Assembly (NCBI GenBank): GCA_003164785.1
Contig: PLUE01000037.1
Location: 62,001-126,000 of the forward strand
Length of the DNA: 64,000 nt
Direction of reading: 5' to 3'
Origin: Gammaproteobacteria bacterium
GTDB lineage: Bacteria > Pseudomonadota > Gammaproteobacteria > Steroidobacterales > Steroidobacteraceae
The translations under genes were made by a program, and so were the position numbers. The notes under the pieces were generated by a model. That model made no database searches. It was not told the DNA's origin and saw only the letters and a list, made by a program, of their open reading frames with translations. Position 1 is the stretch's first letter; each line of letters opens with the position of its first letter. Positions 8,868 to 17,589 of this stretch are shown piece after piece.

Positions 8868-10696
8868 TGCGTGATGTGACGTCGAGTGGGGACGTCGGGC
8901 TCGCGATCGTTGGCGCCGAAGAAGGTCACCGCGGGGTTGTCCTGAATGAACGAGGCCGCGATCTCGTGGATCGGGCGGTCGCGCGCCGTCTCTTCCTTGA
9001 GCGGCATCACCTTGCGGAAGGCGGTCCACACGGCCGTGGGTGCGGCGCCGAAGCTGCGCGTGGGGCCCTGGTCCTTGCGCAGGTCGAGCCACGTGGTGCC
9101 GGTCAGCAGGTCCTCGGCCAACAGGTCGATGGTATCGGCGACGGCCTGTCGGGCGCGGACCACCTTGAGGCGGGTCTGCGTCTGCAGGTCCTCCACGTTC
9201 TTGACCAGCGCATTGCCCTCCGGCGGGACGGGGTTGATGAGCCCTTGGATCTCCTGCATCAGCGCGCCGGAGATGACCTCGCTGCCCTGTGTGATGCCGA
9301 AGCGACCGGGCTCTCCGGCCGGCGCGGCCGCGGGCGCGATCACGGTGAAGAACGTGTTGGTGAATCGCAGCATGCGCTGGCCCACCGCGACATCCATGTT
9401 CGCCAGCGCGATGGTGAAGGCTTCGAGGTCATTGGCCATGGGATATGGGTCCCAGTTGGCGTTGGAGAAGATGAAGCCGTGCTGGCCGTGACTGTGGGGC
9501 CCGCCCTTCACGTAGAACTGGGCGAGCTGCGGGGTGCTCAATTCCCAGGAATCGGTGGGTGATGCGCCCACTTTGATCGCCGGGTTATGGTCGGAGGAGT
9601 TCATCTGGATGATGACATCGTCGCGCAGCTGCGCCCAGGCCTGCCAGGCCGAGCCTTGACGGATGGAGGAGGCGCGCAAGCTCTCCGGATCCTGGATGAT
9701 GCGTTTGTCGTCGAGTTCGAACAAATAGCTGCCGCGCAGCATCTCGAGCACCCGGCCCGCGTCCCAGTTGAGCCATTTGAAGGGGCGATTGGTCTGCACC
9801 GGCTGGGCCAGGGGCGAGACGCTGCTATTCATGCCGTTCAGGTCGATGGCGTAGATGAGGTCGGCCCACGACAGCGCCTCGCGGGCATCGTGCAGGAGCA
9901 GCGCGGCCTGCGCCGTGGCGTAGGCGTTGCTGCTCTCCAATTCGCTGTCATCCGCGCCGAAGGGCGTCAGCGGCGCAAGACCCGCCTGCTGCAAGGCCTC
10001 GAGCGCCGGCATGCGCACGCCCTGGTAGTACGCCGTGCCGGCGCCCACCATGGTGGCGCCGATGTTGGTGAAGGGGCCGAGATCGCCTTCTCCCACCGTG
10101 CTGCGCGATTGCACCACCGGCGTGATCCGGTCGTTGATGAGGTCCAGCAGCCGCTGGGTCAGCTGCGGGCTCGCGGCCTCGAAGCTCATGGCGTTGGCGC
10201 GCAGCACCATCATCGCGCGCACGATTTCCTCCTCGCCGATCTCGGGCCCCAGGCCCGCGAGTGCGCCGCGCCGGAAGATCGAGAGCTGACGCTCTTCGAT
10301 GAGCGCCTTGTTCACCGGCGACATCGGGTCGCCGGTGAAGATGAATTTTTCGCGGCCCGATCCGGCGGCGCGGTTGAACCAATACACCGAAATGCCTTCG
10401 GCGGCGGCTTCCAGCAGGAGCCCATGGGCATCGGCGGATCGTTGCCGCGCCTCGGGGCTGAGCGAGACCTTGGCGCCATAGCGCGCCACCTGCACGATCT
10501 GTTCGATGGTCAGGTCGTGGCCCGTCAGGACGATGGTCTTGTTCGACAGGGTGGGATTGATGGGGTGATAGTCGGGCGGCGTGGTGGGAGCGGCCGGCGC
10601 GGCCTGGGCGCAGCCCACGCCGATGAAAAAAGCGGTAGCCAAGGCCGCGGCGATCACGAGACGCTGACGCGCCGCGCTGCGAGATGCGATCGACAT
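8864..10696 (-). CDS. Exported aromatic amino-acid lyase (HAL/PAL) homologue lacking the MIO triad
   Basis: The protein has 610 aa with a signal peptide (RLVIAAALATAFFIGVGCAQA). It then aligns with the histidine/phenylalanine ammonia-lyase family: catalytic-type Tyr near residue 105 in ISVYWFNRAAGSG, the core NSSDHNPAI, the helical AYATAQAALLLHD region and ANDLEAFTIALANMDVAVGQR. Where active members have Ala-Ser-Gly, which cyclises to MIO, this protein reads TVGEGDLGPFTNIG, so the triad is Gly-Glu-Gly (residues 202-204). No other ASG occurs. Export and the missing electrophile both argue against classical deamination. It is translationally coupled to the PhnD-like gene and follows a TonB receptor. 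Confidence 0.8.
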   Translation of the reverse strand: MSIASRSAARQRLVIAAALATAFFIGVGCAQAAPAAPTTPPDYHPINPTLSNKTIVLTGHDLTIEQIVQVARYGAKVSLSPEARQRSADAHGLLLEAAAEGISVYWFNRAAGSGREKFIFTGDPMSPVNKALIEERQLSIFRRGALAGLGPEIGEEEIVRAMMVLRANAMSFEAASPQLTQRLLDLINDRITPVVQSRSTVGEGDLGPFTNIGATMVGAGTAYYQGVRMPALEALQQAGLAPLTPFGADDSELESSNAYATAQAALLLHDAREALSWADLIYAIDLNGMNSSVSPLAQPVQTNRPFKWLNWDAGRVLEMLRGSYLFELDDKRIIQDPESLRASSIRQGSAWQAWAQLRDDVIIQMNSSDHNPAIKVGASPTDSWELSTPQLAQFYVKGGPHSHGQHGFIFSNANWDPYPMANDLEAFTIALANMDVAVGQRMLRFTNTFFTVIAPAAAPAGEPGRFGITQGSEVISGALMQEIQGLINPVPPEGNALVKNVEDLQTQTRLKVVRARQAVADTIDLLAEDLLTGTTWLDLRKDQGPTRSFGAAPTAVWTAFRKVMPLKEETARDRPIHEIAASFIQDNPAVTFFGANDREPDVPTRRHITQ

Positions 10697-10748
10697 GATT
10701 TACATTTCTCCGAGTGGTGCGCTGATTGCGCGTCGGGTGAGCCCTGAA

Positions 10749-10776
10749 GCGGGGTGGACGCGTCCGCCCACCCCGC
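10749..10776 (-). terminator. Hairpin between TonB receptor and lyase-like gene
   Basis: The arms gcggggtgg and ccaccccgc form a nine-pair GC stem, and acg/cgt inside the loop may extend it. It lies seven bases past the receptor stop. There is no U-run, so it may attenuate or protect the 3' end rather than terminate fully. Confidence 0.4.
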
Positions 10777-10782
10777 ATGCTA

Positions 10783-13275
10783 TCAAAATTTATAGCCGAT
10801 CTTCACTCCCAGGGTGCGCGGGCGATTGACCGTGATCGCGTTGATGAACTGATTGCCGTTCTCGTACAGATTGGCGCGCGTATCGGACAAGTTCTGCCCG
10901 TAGAACTGAACGTTCCAGGCGTCTTTCGACACGCCCACCGAGGCGTCGTAGGTCGAGAACGGCGCTTCCACGTAGGTCTGGATGTTGCCGGTCGCCGAAT
11001 ACGAATGGGCCTGATGGGTCGCGCCGACCTGTGCGAAGTATTTGTAATCCAGGAACTCCGTTTCATAGCGCGCGCGGAAGCTGCCCTGGAAGGGCGGCGA
11101 CTGGGCCAGCGAACTGCCTTCCTCACCGAACGGGCTCGTGATGGGCAGCGGCGCACCGTTGGTGCCGATCAGGTTGGGCGAGTTCGTCAGATCGCTGCTG
11201 TTCCATGCGGCGTTCAAGAAGAACGTCAGTTCGTGCGTGGCGCGGCCGATGATCTCCGTCTCCGCGCCGCGCACCCGATAGTTCGGGCCGTTGGTCACGA
11301 AGCTCAGATTGCCGAAGCAGCAGGACTCGAACAATTCGACCTGAACGTTCTTCCAGTTCTCCTGGTACACCGCGCCGTTGAACTGCAGGCGATGATCGAA
11401 CCATTGGGTCTTCCAGCCGAGCTCGTTGTTGGTGAGCACGTCGGGCGCGTAGCTCGCGGGCGTATCGTACGTGTAGTCGGGCTTCGTGATGGTCTTCGAG
11501 CCGCGATTGAAGCCGCCGGGCCGGAAGCCCTGTGACCAGGTGTAATACAGCAGCACGTCGTCGACCGGCTTGTAGGTCAGATTGGCGCGGCTCTTGAAGC
11601 CCGAATAGCTCTTGTTGAGGTTCTCCGTGCTCAAATCGTTGCTGAAGCCGGCATTCCCGGTGCAGGGCGGCGGACCATCGGCGTAGCAGCCGAAACTGCT
11701 GATGGAGCTGCCGACCGCGGTGGTGTCGATGTTGTAGTAACGCGTGCCCGCCGTGAAGGTCAGCATCTTCGGGATGATGTCGAAGTCCACCGAGCCGAAG
11801 ACGGCCTTCTGTTTGTAGCCGCGCGTGATGTCGTCGAAGAACGAGGTGTTGTCGTTGCGGATGCTCGGGTTGTTGACCTGCGCGCCGGCGGCGGGGCCCA
11901 CGTCCGTCATGCATTCGGTCTCTCCGGCCGTGGTGCACGCGGGTATCGTCTTGTACAACCAGTCGATGTTCTCGTGGATCGTATAGTCCTCCCAGAAGAA
12001 CCCGAGGATGCCGCGCGTGCGCCAGTCGTCCGGCGTGCTGAAGCGCAGTTCCTGGCTGTCGTGGGAGTTCGTTTCGTGATCGCGCCAGGTGGCGCTGGGG
12101 CTGTAGCACCTGCCCGCGCCGCCGGTCTGCGCCGGCGACAAACACTGGTAGTAGTCGGCATAGACGCCGCGCGCATAGTTCGTGTAATCGCCGACCTGAT
12201 CGACGTGGCGTACGAGGTAGCCGCCGGTGTACACGACCTTGAGCAATCCGACACGGCCGTTGATGGTCAGCGAGGTGTTCTCGAAGCGATCCTTGTCGTA
12301 GCTCGGATTATACAGCTGGACCGACAGGTCCGGCAGCGGTTGGCCGGCCGAACTCGCCGGGGTCTCGTAGAAGACGCCGTCGGCTTCCATGTTCTGATAG
12401 GACTGGGTGAGCAGTGCGTTCCAATCCTCGTTGAGCTTGTAGAGCAGCTCGACGCGGATGCCCTTGTACGTGACCGGGTTGATCGCGTTGCCGACGAGGT
12501 TGCTGTTGTTGATGACCACACTGTTTGCCGGCACGGTGCCGCCCGCATAGCCGATGCCCACGTCGCTGTTCAGGCGCTGGAACGTGCCGGGCACGTTGTT
12601 GATGTAACCGCCGCGCGAATCGTCGTAGATCACGCCGCGCACCGCGAGGGTGTCGGCGATCAATGGGATGTTGATCATGCCGTCGGCGTTGCTGCTGGGG
12701 TCGCCATGGGCGGTGGTCGCGTAGCCGGCGTTCACGGCGCCTTCGGTGACGTCGAGCTTCGGCTTGTTGGTGATATAGCGCAGCACGCCCGCCTGGGCGC
12801 CGGCGCCGAACAGGGTGCCCTGGGGGCCTTCGAGCACCTCGATACGTTCCATGTCGGCCGCGTAGATGTCGAGGTTGCGACCCGGCAACTGGCCGGATTG
12901 GTCATCGAGATAGACGGCCACGTTCGGGAAGCTGCCGATGCCGCCGGATCCCTGCTCGCCGGGCATGGTGGTCGACAGGCCGCGCATGTAGATGGAGCCC
13001 TGGCCCGGGCCGTTGCTCGCGGCCGACACGTTGGGCAGATACTTGACGAAGTCGTCGAACGTCGCGACGTTCAGCTGTTTGAGGGTCTCGCTGGTGAGCG
13101 CCTGAATTTGAATCGGCACGTCCTGCATGTTCTCCGTGCGGCGCTGCGCCGTCACGGTGATTTCCTGAATCGAGTCGCTGCCGGCATCAGCCTCCGCCGC
13201 GGTTGCGGCATGGACCATTCCGGCAGACGAGCTGCCGAGAATGACGGCGATGGCATAGGATAATTTTGAATTCAC
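10783..13275 (-). CDS. TonB-dependent outer-membrane receptor (copy 1)
   Basis: This 830-aa receptor starts with GTG (NSKLSYAIAVILGSSSAG), preceded by AAAGGGA. A signal peptide is followed by a TonB-box-like segment EITVTAQRR near residue 38, the plug domain (VPIQIQALTSETLKQLNVATFDDF, then GPQGTLFGAGAQAGVLRYITNKP) and a long beta-barrel ending in the aromatic C-terminus GVKIGYKF. It resembles copy 2 (17.6-20.2 kb) along its whole length, including the start, plug and HGDPSSN/HGDPNSN region. The transported ligand is unknown. FecA/sugar/siderophore-type TonB receptors of this style import iron complexes, glycans or terpenoids. Confidence 0.92.
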   Translation of the reverse strand: MNSKLSYAIAVILGSSSAGMVHAATAAEADAGSDSIQEITVTAQRRTENMQDVPIQIQALTSETLKQLNVATFDDFVKYLPNVSAASNGPGQGSIYMRGLSTTMPGEQGSGGIGSFPNVAVYLDDQSGQLPGRNLDIYAADMERIEVLEGPQGTLFGAGAQAGVLRYITNKPKLDVTEGAVNAGYATTAHGDPSSNADGMINIPLIADTLAVRGVIYDDSRGGYINNVPGTFQRLNSDVGIGYAGGTVPANSVVINNSNLVGNAINPVTYKGIRVELLYKLNEDWNALLTQSYQNMEADGVFYETPASSAGQPLPDLSVQLYNPSYDKDRFENTSLTINGRVGLLKVVYTGGYLVRHVDQVGDYTNYARGVYADYYQCLSPAQTGGAGRCYSPSATWRDHETNSHDSQELRFSTPDDWRTRGILGFFWEDYTIHENIDWLYKTIPACTTAGETECMTDVGPAAGAQVNNPSIRNDNTSFFDDITRGYKQKAVFGSVDFDIIPKMLTFTAGTRYYNIDTTAVGSSISSFGCYADGPPPCTGNAGFSNDLSTENLNKSYSGFKSRANLTYKPVDDVLLYYTWSQGFRPGGFNRGSKTITKPDYTYDTPASYAPDVLTNNELGWKTQWFDHRLQFNGAVYQENWKNVQVELFESCCFGNLSFVTNGPNYRVRGAETEIIGRATHELTFFLNAAWNSSDLTNSPNLIGTNGAPLPITSPFGEEGSSLAQSPPFQGSFRARYETEFLDYKYFAQVGATHQAHSYSATGNIQTYVEAPFSTYDASVGVSKDAWNVQFYGQNLSDTRANLYENGNQFINAITVNRPRTLGVKIGYKF

Positions 13276-13371
13276 GCGTGATCCCTTTGTATTCTGATAT
13301 TTTGCAAACGATGCATCTTTTTCGAGCGGTAATTGGCGAACGCTTGGTGTCGGGTGCTCAGTGGCTGGTGC

Positions 13372-15477
13372 TCAGCGCTTGGGGCCCTCCGGCGCCGGCA
13401 GGCGTTCGGCTTCTGCGAGCAGCGGGCCGAGGGCACGCTTCATCGGTTCGAGCCAGGGCTCGAAATGACGCCACTGGTCGAGACCTTCCTTGTAGATCGG
13501 ACGGCGCACCTGTTCGGAGCTGGCGGTGCGGACGCTGCGGGCGTTCCTGTGGAATTCGAGGCATCCCTCCTCGAAGTCGAGTCCGCAGAACGCGAGCATG
13601 CGCCGTACGCTGCCTTCGAGATCCTCGACGACATCTTCGTGCTGCACCCGCAACACCTTGCCCGGCAACACCGAGTCCCAATGGGCCATGAGCTCCACGT
13701 AGGTACGGTAGTAGCGGGTGATGTCGTCGATGCTGTAGGTGAACTCCTGCCCCGAGGCGAACAGTTGCTTGAAGTTGCTGAAGCAACAGGCCATGGGCTC
13801 GCGGCGCGCATCGATGATCTTCGCGTTCGGCAGGATGAGGTGGATCAGGCCGATATGCCGAAAATTATTCGGCATCTTGTCGATGAAAAACGGCTTTCCG
13901 GTGCGATAGACCTGGGTGTCCTCGAGGTATTTCTCGCCGAAGCGGCGCAACTGCTCGGCGGTCAACTCCGCCAGGATGCTCGGATAGTGGGGCCGCGACG
14001 GATCCTGTTCGCGCCCCTGCAGCTTCTGCACCAGGCGGGGAATGTCGGCGAGTTCCATGGTCCCTTCCACCTGCGAATGGGACGCCAGGATCTGCTCGAG
14101 CAGCGTCGACCCAGCCCGCGGCAGGCCGACGATGAAAATCGGACCCCCGTAGGGTACCCCGTAGGGACCCCCGAAGGGTTCCGCATTGGTTGCGCCGGCC
14201 GGCGTAGCGGCCGGCCCGCGATCGCCCCAGCCTTGCCGCGCGTCGAAGAACGCGCGCGTGCACACCGCCTTCTGCAGGCGGGTGTTGCGTTCGATCGGTT
14301 CGATGCTGAAATTGATCTCGGCCTTCTTGAGGGCGTTGCCGCGCTCGTAGTAGCGAGCCGACTCGGCGTACTCGTGCCGATCCTCGCAGGCCTTGCCCAG
14401 CGCGAAACAGAGGTGGTATCGATCCACGAGCGGCGTCGCCGCGGCGGCTTCGCCCGATCGCATCCGCGTCAGTTCGTCGTCGGTGAAGCGATAGGTCTTG
14501 AGATTCGCCAGGCTCCAGTAGGCATCCCCGAAATCAGCCCTGATCCCGGCGGCCGTGCGGTAGGCATCGATCGATTCCTGCCGGCGTCCCAAGGTCTTCA
14601 AGGCGTGCGCCATCGACAGATGCAGGTCCGCCGCCGCCGGCGTCTCGGCGGACAGCTCGCGAAACAACCCGAGCGCGGCTTCATGGTCGCCGAGGCCGAC
14701 CTGGACGTTGGCGAGCATGACGCGGTAGCTGCGATTCGTGGGATCGATCGCGAGCAGCCTGCCGATCTCGCTGAGCGCCTTCGCGTGGCGGTGCCGCCGG
14801 ACCAGCACCTCGACGTACTCGAATCGGGCCAGATGATAATTGGGCTCGAACACGAGGACGCTCTCGAGCAGGAACTCCGCGTCGTCGAGAATGTCGAGCT
14901 TCATGCCGATCTGCGCCAGCAGGCGCATCCCCTCGACGTGATCGACGTGGGTCTGCAGGAACTGACGGATGACACGTTCCGCCTCGTAGACCTCGCCGTC
15001 GGCGAGCATGCTGCGGGCGGTGACGATCGCCACGGGCAGCTTTGCCAGGATCGCGACATGGCTCGCCGCGATCTCGGCGTCCGCGGTCCGTCCCAGCGAG
15101 CGGAACAGCAGGTTCAACGCCTTCCAGCTGGCGGGCAGCGCGGGGTTGATGTTCACCGCCTGCAGGTAGGCCTCGATGGCGGCGCCCGGATCGCGCGCGG
15201 CCAGGTGGCAATGACCGCGCTCCTGGAACGAGCGTGCGAAATGCGGGTGAACCGCCTCGAGCCGGTCCAACGTCCGCAGCGCGTCCGGAATGCGGTTCAA
15301 ATAGCGTTGGTTCACGGCGAGCATGTACAGCACGTCGCGGTTTTCGGGGACCTCGTTCACCAGGGCTTCGGCGGCCGCCAGCGCGGCGGCAAACTGGTTC
15401 CTTCCCATGAGGCCCCGGATGCGCAGCACCTCGGACTCGACGCGCGAGGGGGGAGGATTGGTCGCGGACGCGGTCAT
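13372..15477 (-). CDS. TPR-repeat sulfotransferase (copy B)
   Basis: The protein has 701 aa, starting at MTASATNPPP; its ATG overlaps the preceding TGA (15474-15477). The first 400 or so residues are tetratricopeptide repeats (ESEVLRIRGLMGRNQFAAALAAAEAL, and ALKTLGRRQESIDAYRTAAGI). The C-terminal part is a PAPS-dependent sulfotransferase: 5'-phosphosulfate loop FIVGLPRAGSTLLEQ near residue 445, TMELADIPRL, and 3'-phosphate motif KIIDARREPMACCFSN. It lacks a signal peptide and membrane segments. The TPR part may recognise a protein or peptide, as in tyrosylprotein sulfotransferase-like enzymes, though this is inference. A short PFG-PYG-PYG repeat precedes the PAPS loop. Confidence 0.88.
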   Translation of the reverse strand: MTASATNPPPSRVESEVLRIRGLMGRNQFAAALAAAEALVNEVPENRDVLYMLAVNQRYLNRIPDALRTLDRLEAVHPHFARSFQERGHCHLAARDPGAAIEAYLQAVNINPALPASWKALNLLFRSLGRTADAEIAASHVAILAKLPVAIVTARSMLADGEVYEAERVIRQFLQTHVDHVEGMRLLAQIGMKLDILDDAEFLLESVLVFEPNYHLARFEYVEVLVRRHRHAKALSEIGRLLAIDPTNRSYRVMLANVQVGLGDHEAALGLFRELSAETPAAADLHLSMAHALKTLGRRQESIDAYRTAAGIRADFGDAYWSLANLKTYRFTDDELTRMRSGEAAAATPLVDRYHLCFALGKACEDRHEYAESARYYERGNALKKAEINFSIEPIERNTRLQKAVCTRAFFDARQGWGDRGPAATPAGATNAEPFGGPYGVPYGGPIFIVGLPRAGSTLLEQILASHSQVEGTMELADIPRLVQKLQGREQDPSRPHYPSILAELTAEQLRRFGEKYLEDTQVYRTGKPFFIDKMPNNFRHIGLIHLILPNAKIIDARREPMACCFSNFKQLFASGQEFTYSIDDITRYYRTYVELMAHWDSVLPGKVLRVQHEDVVEDLEGSVRRMLAFCGLDFEEGCLEFHRNARSVRTASSEQVRRPIYKEGLDQWRHFEPWLEPMKRALGPLLAEAERLPAPEGPKR
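14143..14178 (-). repeat. Three 12-bp tandem units inside sulfotransferase copy B
   Basis: Three adjoining units read CCC-T(T/A)C-GGG-G(G/T)(T/A) on the coding strand and encode P-F-G-G, P-Y-G-V and P-Y-G-G. They sit immediately before the PAPS-binding FIVGLPRAGST motif. The sister enzyme has no such insert at this point. Confidence 0.75.
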
Positions 15478-17495
15478 TGCGTGAGTCCCAAGGCCTCCAT
15501 CAACGGGCCCAACCACGGCTCGTAATGGCGCCACTGGTGCAGACCCTCGCGGCTGATGGGTCGGCGCACCTGCTCCGAGCTGGCGGTGTGGATGGTGCGC
15601 TTCGTCTTGTGGAACTCGACACAGGCGGACTCGAATGGCAGCCCGCAAAAATCCAGAATCCGCTGAACATGCAATTCCAGGTCGTCGACCAGGTCCTCGT
15701 GCTGAACCCGCAAAATCTTGCCGGGCAACACGGCATCCCAGTGCGCCATGAGTTCTTCGTATTTACGATAGTAGCGGGCGATGTCATCGATGCTGTATGT
15801 GAACTGCTGCCCCGATGCGAACAGCTGCTTGTAGTTGCTGAAACAGCAGGCCATGGGCTCGCGCCGCGCATCGATGATTTTGGCGTTGGGCAGGATTAGA
15901 TGGATCAGCCCGAGATGCCGGAAGTTGTTGGGCATCTTGTCGATGAAATAGGGCTTCCCGGTCCGGTAGATGAGCGTGTCCGCGAGGTACTTCTCGCCCA
16001 GCTTGCGCGAACTGTCGGGGCTCAGGTCGGCGAGGACGTCGGGATAACGCGGGTTCTCGACCGTGCTGTCGCGGCCTTGAATGTCCTGGACCATGCGCGG
16101 AATGTCGGCGAGTTCCATCGTGCCTTCCACCTGGGAATGCGACGCGAGGATCTGCTCGATGAGCGTGGAGCCGGCGCGGGGCAGGCCCACGATGAAGATG
16201 GGAACAGGCTGCGACAGATCCGTGGCGCCGAACCCCTGGCGCGAAGCGAAGAACTCGGCCGTGCAGACGGCCTTCTGCAGACGGGTGTTGCGCTCGGTGA
16301 TCTGCGGGCGGTAGCGGCATTCTGTTTTCTTGAGCGCGTTGCCGCGCTCGTAGTATTCGAACGAGGCCGGGTACTCGCCGCGATCCTCGAGGGCTTTGCC
16401 GAGCGCGAAGCACAGGTGATAACGATCCTTCAGCTCGATTCGCGGGCGCGCCTCCTGGATGCGCATGCGTTGCAGTTCCGCGTCCGTGAACGAGTAGGTT
16501 TTGAGATTCGCGAGGCTCCAATAGGTTTCGCCGAAACCGGGACGGACCTCGGCGGCGGTGCGGTAAGAATCGATCGCCTCCGGCGTGCGGCCGAGCGTCT
16601 TCAGGGCATGGGCGATCGACAGATGCAGCTCCGGGTCCCGCGGCATCTGCTTCAAGACGTCCTGGTACAGCGGCAGCGCCCGGTCGTAGTCGCCGAGTCC
16701 CGCGCGAATGGTGGCCTGCGTGGTGCGATACATCAGATTGTGAGGATCGATCTTGAGCAGCTTGTCGATCTCTTCGTTGGCCTGCACGTGCTTGTGGCGT
16801 TGCACGAGCACCTGCGCATAGTCATAGCGGGCGTCGTGGTAGTGCGGCGCGAGCACCAACAGGTTCTCGAGCAGGTACTCCGCGTCATCCAGCACATCCA
16901 ATTGCATGCCGATCTTGGCCAGCAACCGCATGCCCTCGACGTGATTGCCATGAGTGAGCAGATATTGGCGCACCACGGTCTCCGCGTCCTGCACCTCGCC
17001 ATCGGCGTACATGCTGAACGCGGTCACGATTTCCGGCGGCAGGGCGGCGAGGTTCGCGAGATGAGCGGCCGCGTCGTTCGCAAAGGCCGTCTGTCCCGAC
17101 ATGGTGTAGAGCGCCTGGAGCGCCCGCCAGCTGGCCGGGAGCGATGGGTTGAGCTGTACGGCACGCAGGAACGCGTCGACGGCCTGCACCGGCGAGCGCA
17201 GCGCCACATAACAATGGCCGCGCTCCTGGTACAGGCGCGGGTAGTCCGGATGATGTCTTTCGAGCTCGGCCAAGGTGGCCAACGCATCGGGAATGCGTTC
17301 GAGGTAGCGCTGCGCCACCGCGATCATGTAGAGAACGGCGCGATTCTCGGGCGCCTGCGGACGAAGCGCCAACGCGGCCGCGAGTGCAGGCTCGTACTGG
17401 CTCTGCTGCAGGATGGCGCGGATGCGTCGTACTTCCTCCTCGATGGAGATCGGGGACTCGAGGGAGTCCTGCGGACCGAAAATTGCTGCTTCCAT
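15474..17495 (-). CDS. TPR-repeat sulfotransferase (copy A)
   Basis: The protein has 673 aa with the same build as its downstream neighbour: about 400 residues of TPR helices (YEPALAAALALRPQAPENRAVLY, and ALKTLGRTPEAIDSYRTAAEV), then a sulfotransferase domain. The 5'-phosphosulfate loop is IFIVGLPRAGSTLIEQ near residue 435, and the 3'-phosphate motif is IIDARREPMACCFSNYKQ. Its stop overlaps the start of copy B, so the two are co-translated. The start (MEAAIFGPQDS) is preceded by AAAGG. Both copies have intact PAPS motifs, so they probably act on different targets or partners. No secretion signal is visible. Confidence 0.88.
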   Translation of the reverse strand: MEAAIFGPQDSLESPISIEEEVRRIRAILQQSQYEPALAAALALRPQAPENRAVLYMIAVAQRYLERIPDALATLAELERHHPDYPRLYQERGHCYVALRSPVQAVDAFLRAVQLNPSLPASWRALQALYTMSGQTAFANDAAAHLANLAALPPEIVTAFSMYADGEVQDAETVVRQYLLTHGNHVEGMRLLAKIGMQLDVLDDAEYLLENLLVLAPHYHDARYDYAQVLVQRHKHVQANEEIDKLLKIDPHNLMYRTTQATIRAGLGDYDRALPLYQDVLKQMPRDPELHLSIAHALKTLGRTPEAIDSYRTAAEVRPGFGETYWSLANLKTYSFTDAELQRMRIQEARPRIELKDRYHLCFALGKALEDRGEYPASFEYYERGNALKKTECRYRPQITERNTRLQKAVCTAEFFASRQGFGATDLSQPVPIFIVGLPRAGSTLIEQILASHSQVEGTMELADIPRMVQDIQGRDSTVENPRYPDVLADLSPDSSRKLGEKYLADTLIYRTGKPYFIDKMPNNFRHLGLIHLILPNAKIIDARREPMACCFSNYKQLFASGQQFTYSIDDIARYYRKYEELMAHWDAVLPGKILRVQHEDLVDDLELHVQRILDFCGLPFESACVEFHKTKRTIHTASSEQVRRPISREGLHQWRHYEPWLGPLMEALGLTQ

Positions 17496-17505
17496 GGGTA
17501 CCTTT

Positions 17506-17534
17506 AAAAAAAAAGGCGGGCATTGCGGCCCGCC
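17506..17534 (-). terminator. Rho-independent terminator after TonB receptor copy 2
   Basis: On the minus strand a GGCGGGC/GCCCGCC stem with a six-base loop is followed by nine T. It starts about 55 bases after the receptor stop and ends about ten bases before the sulfotransferase start, so receptor copy 2 is largely insulated from the sulfotransferase genes. Confidence 0.85.
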
Positions 17535-17589
17535 CTTCGATTTTACAAGAACCGACCCAAAATGGGTCGGCCGCCTGTGTCAGCGCGCT

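Noticed and set aside
13333..15525. Plus-strand open frame of 730 codons
   Set aside because: Antisense shadow of sulfotransferase copy B.
15900..17507. Plus-strand open frame of 535 codons
   Set aside because: Antisense shadow of sulfotransferase copy A.
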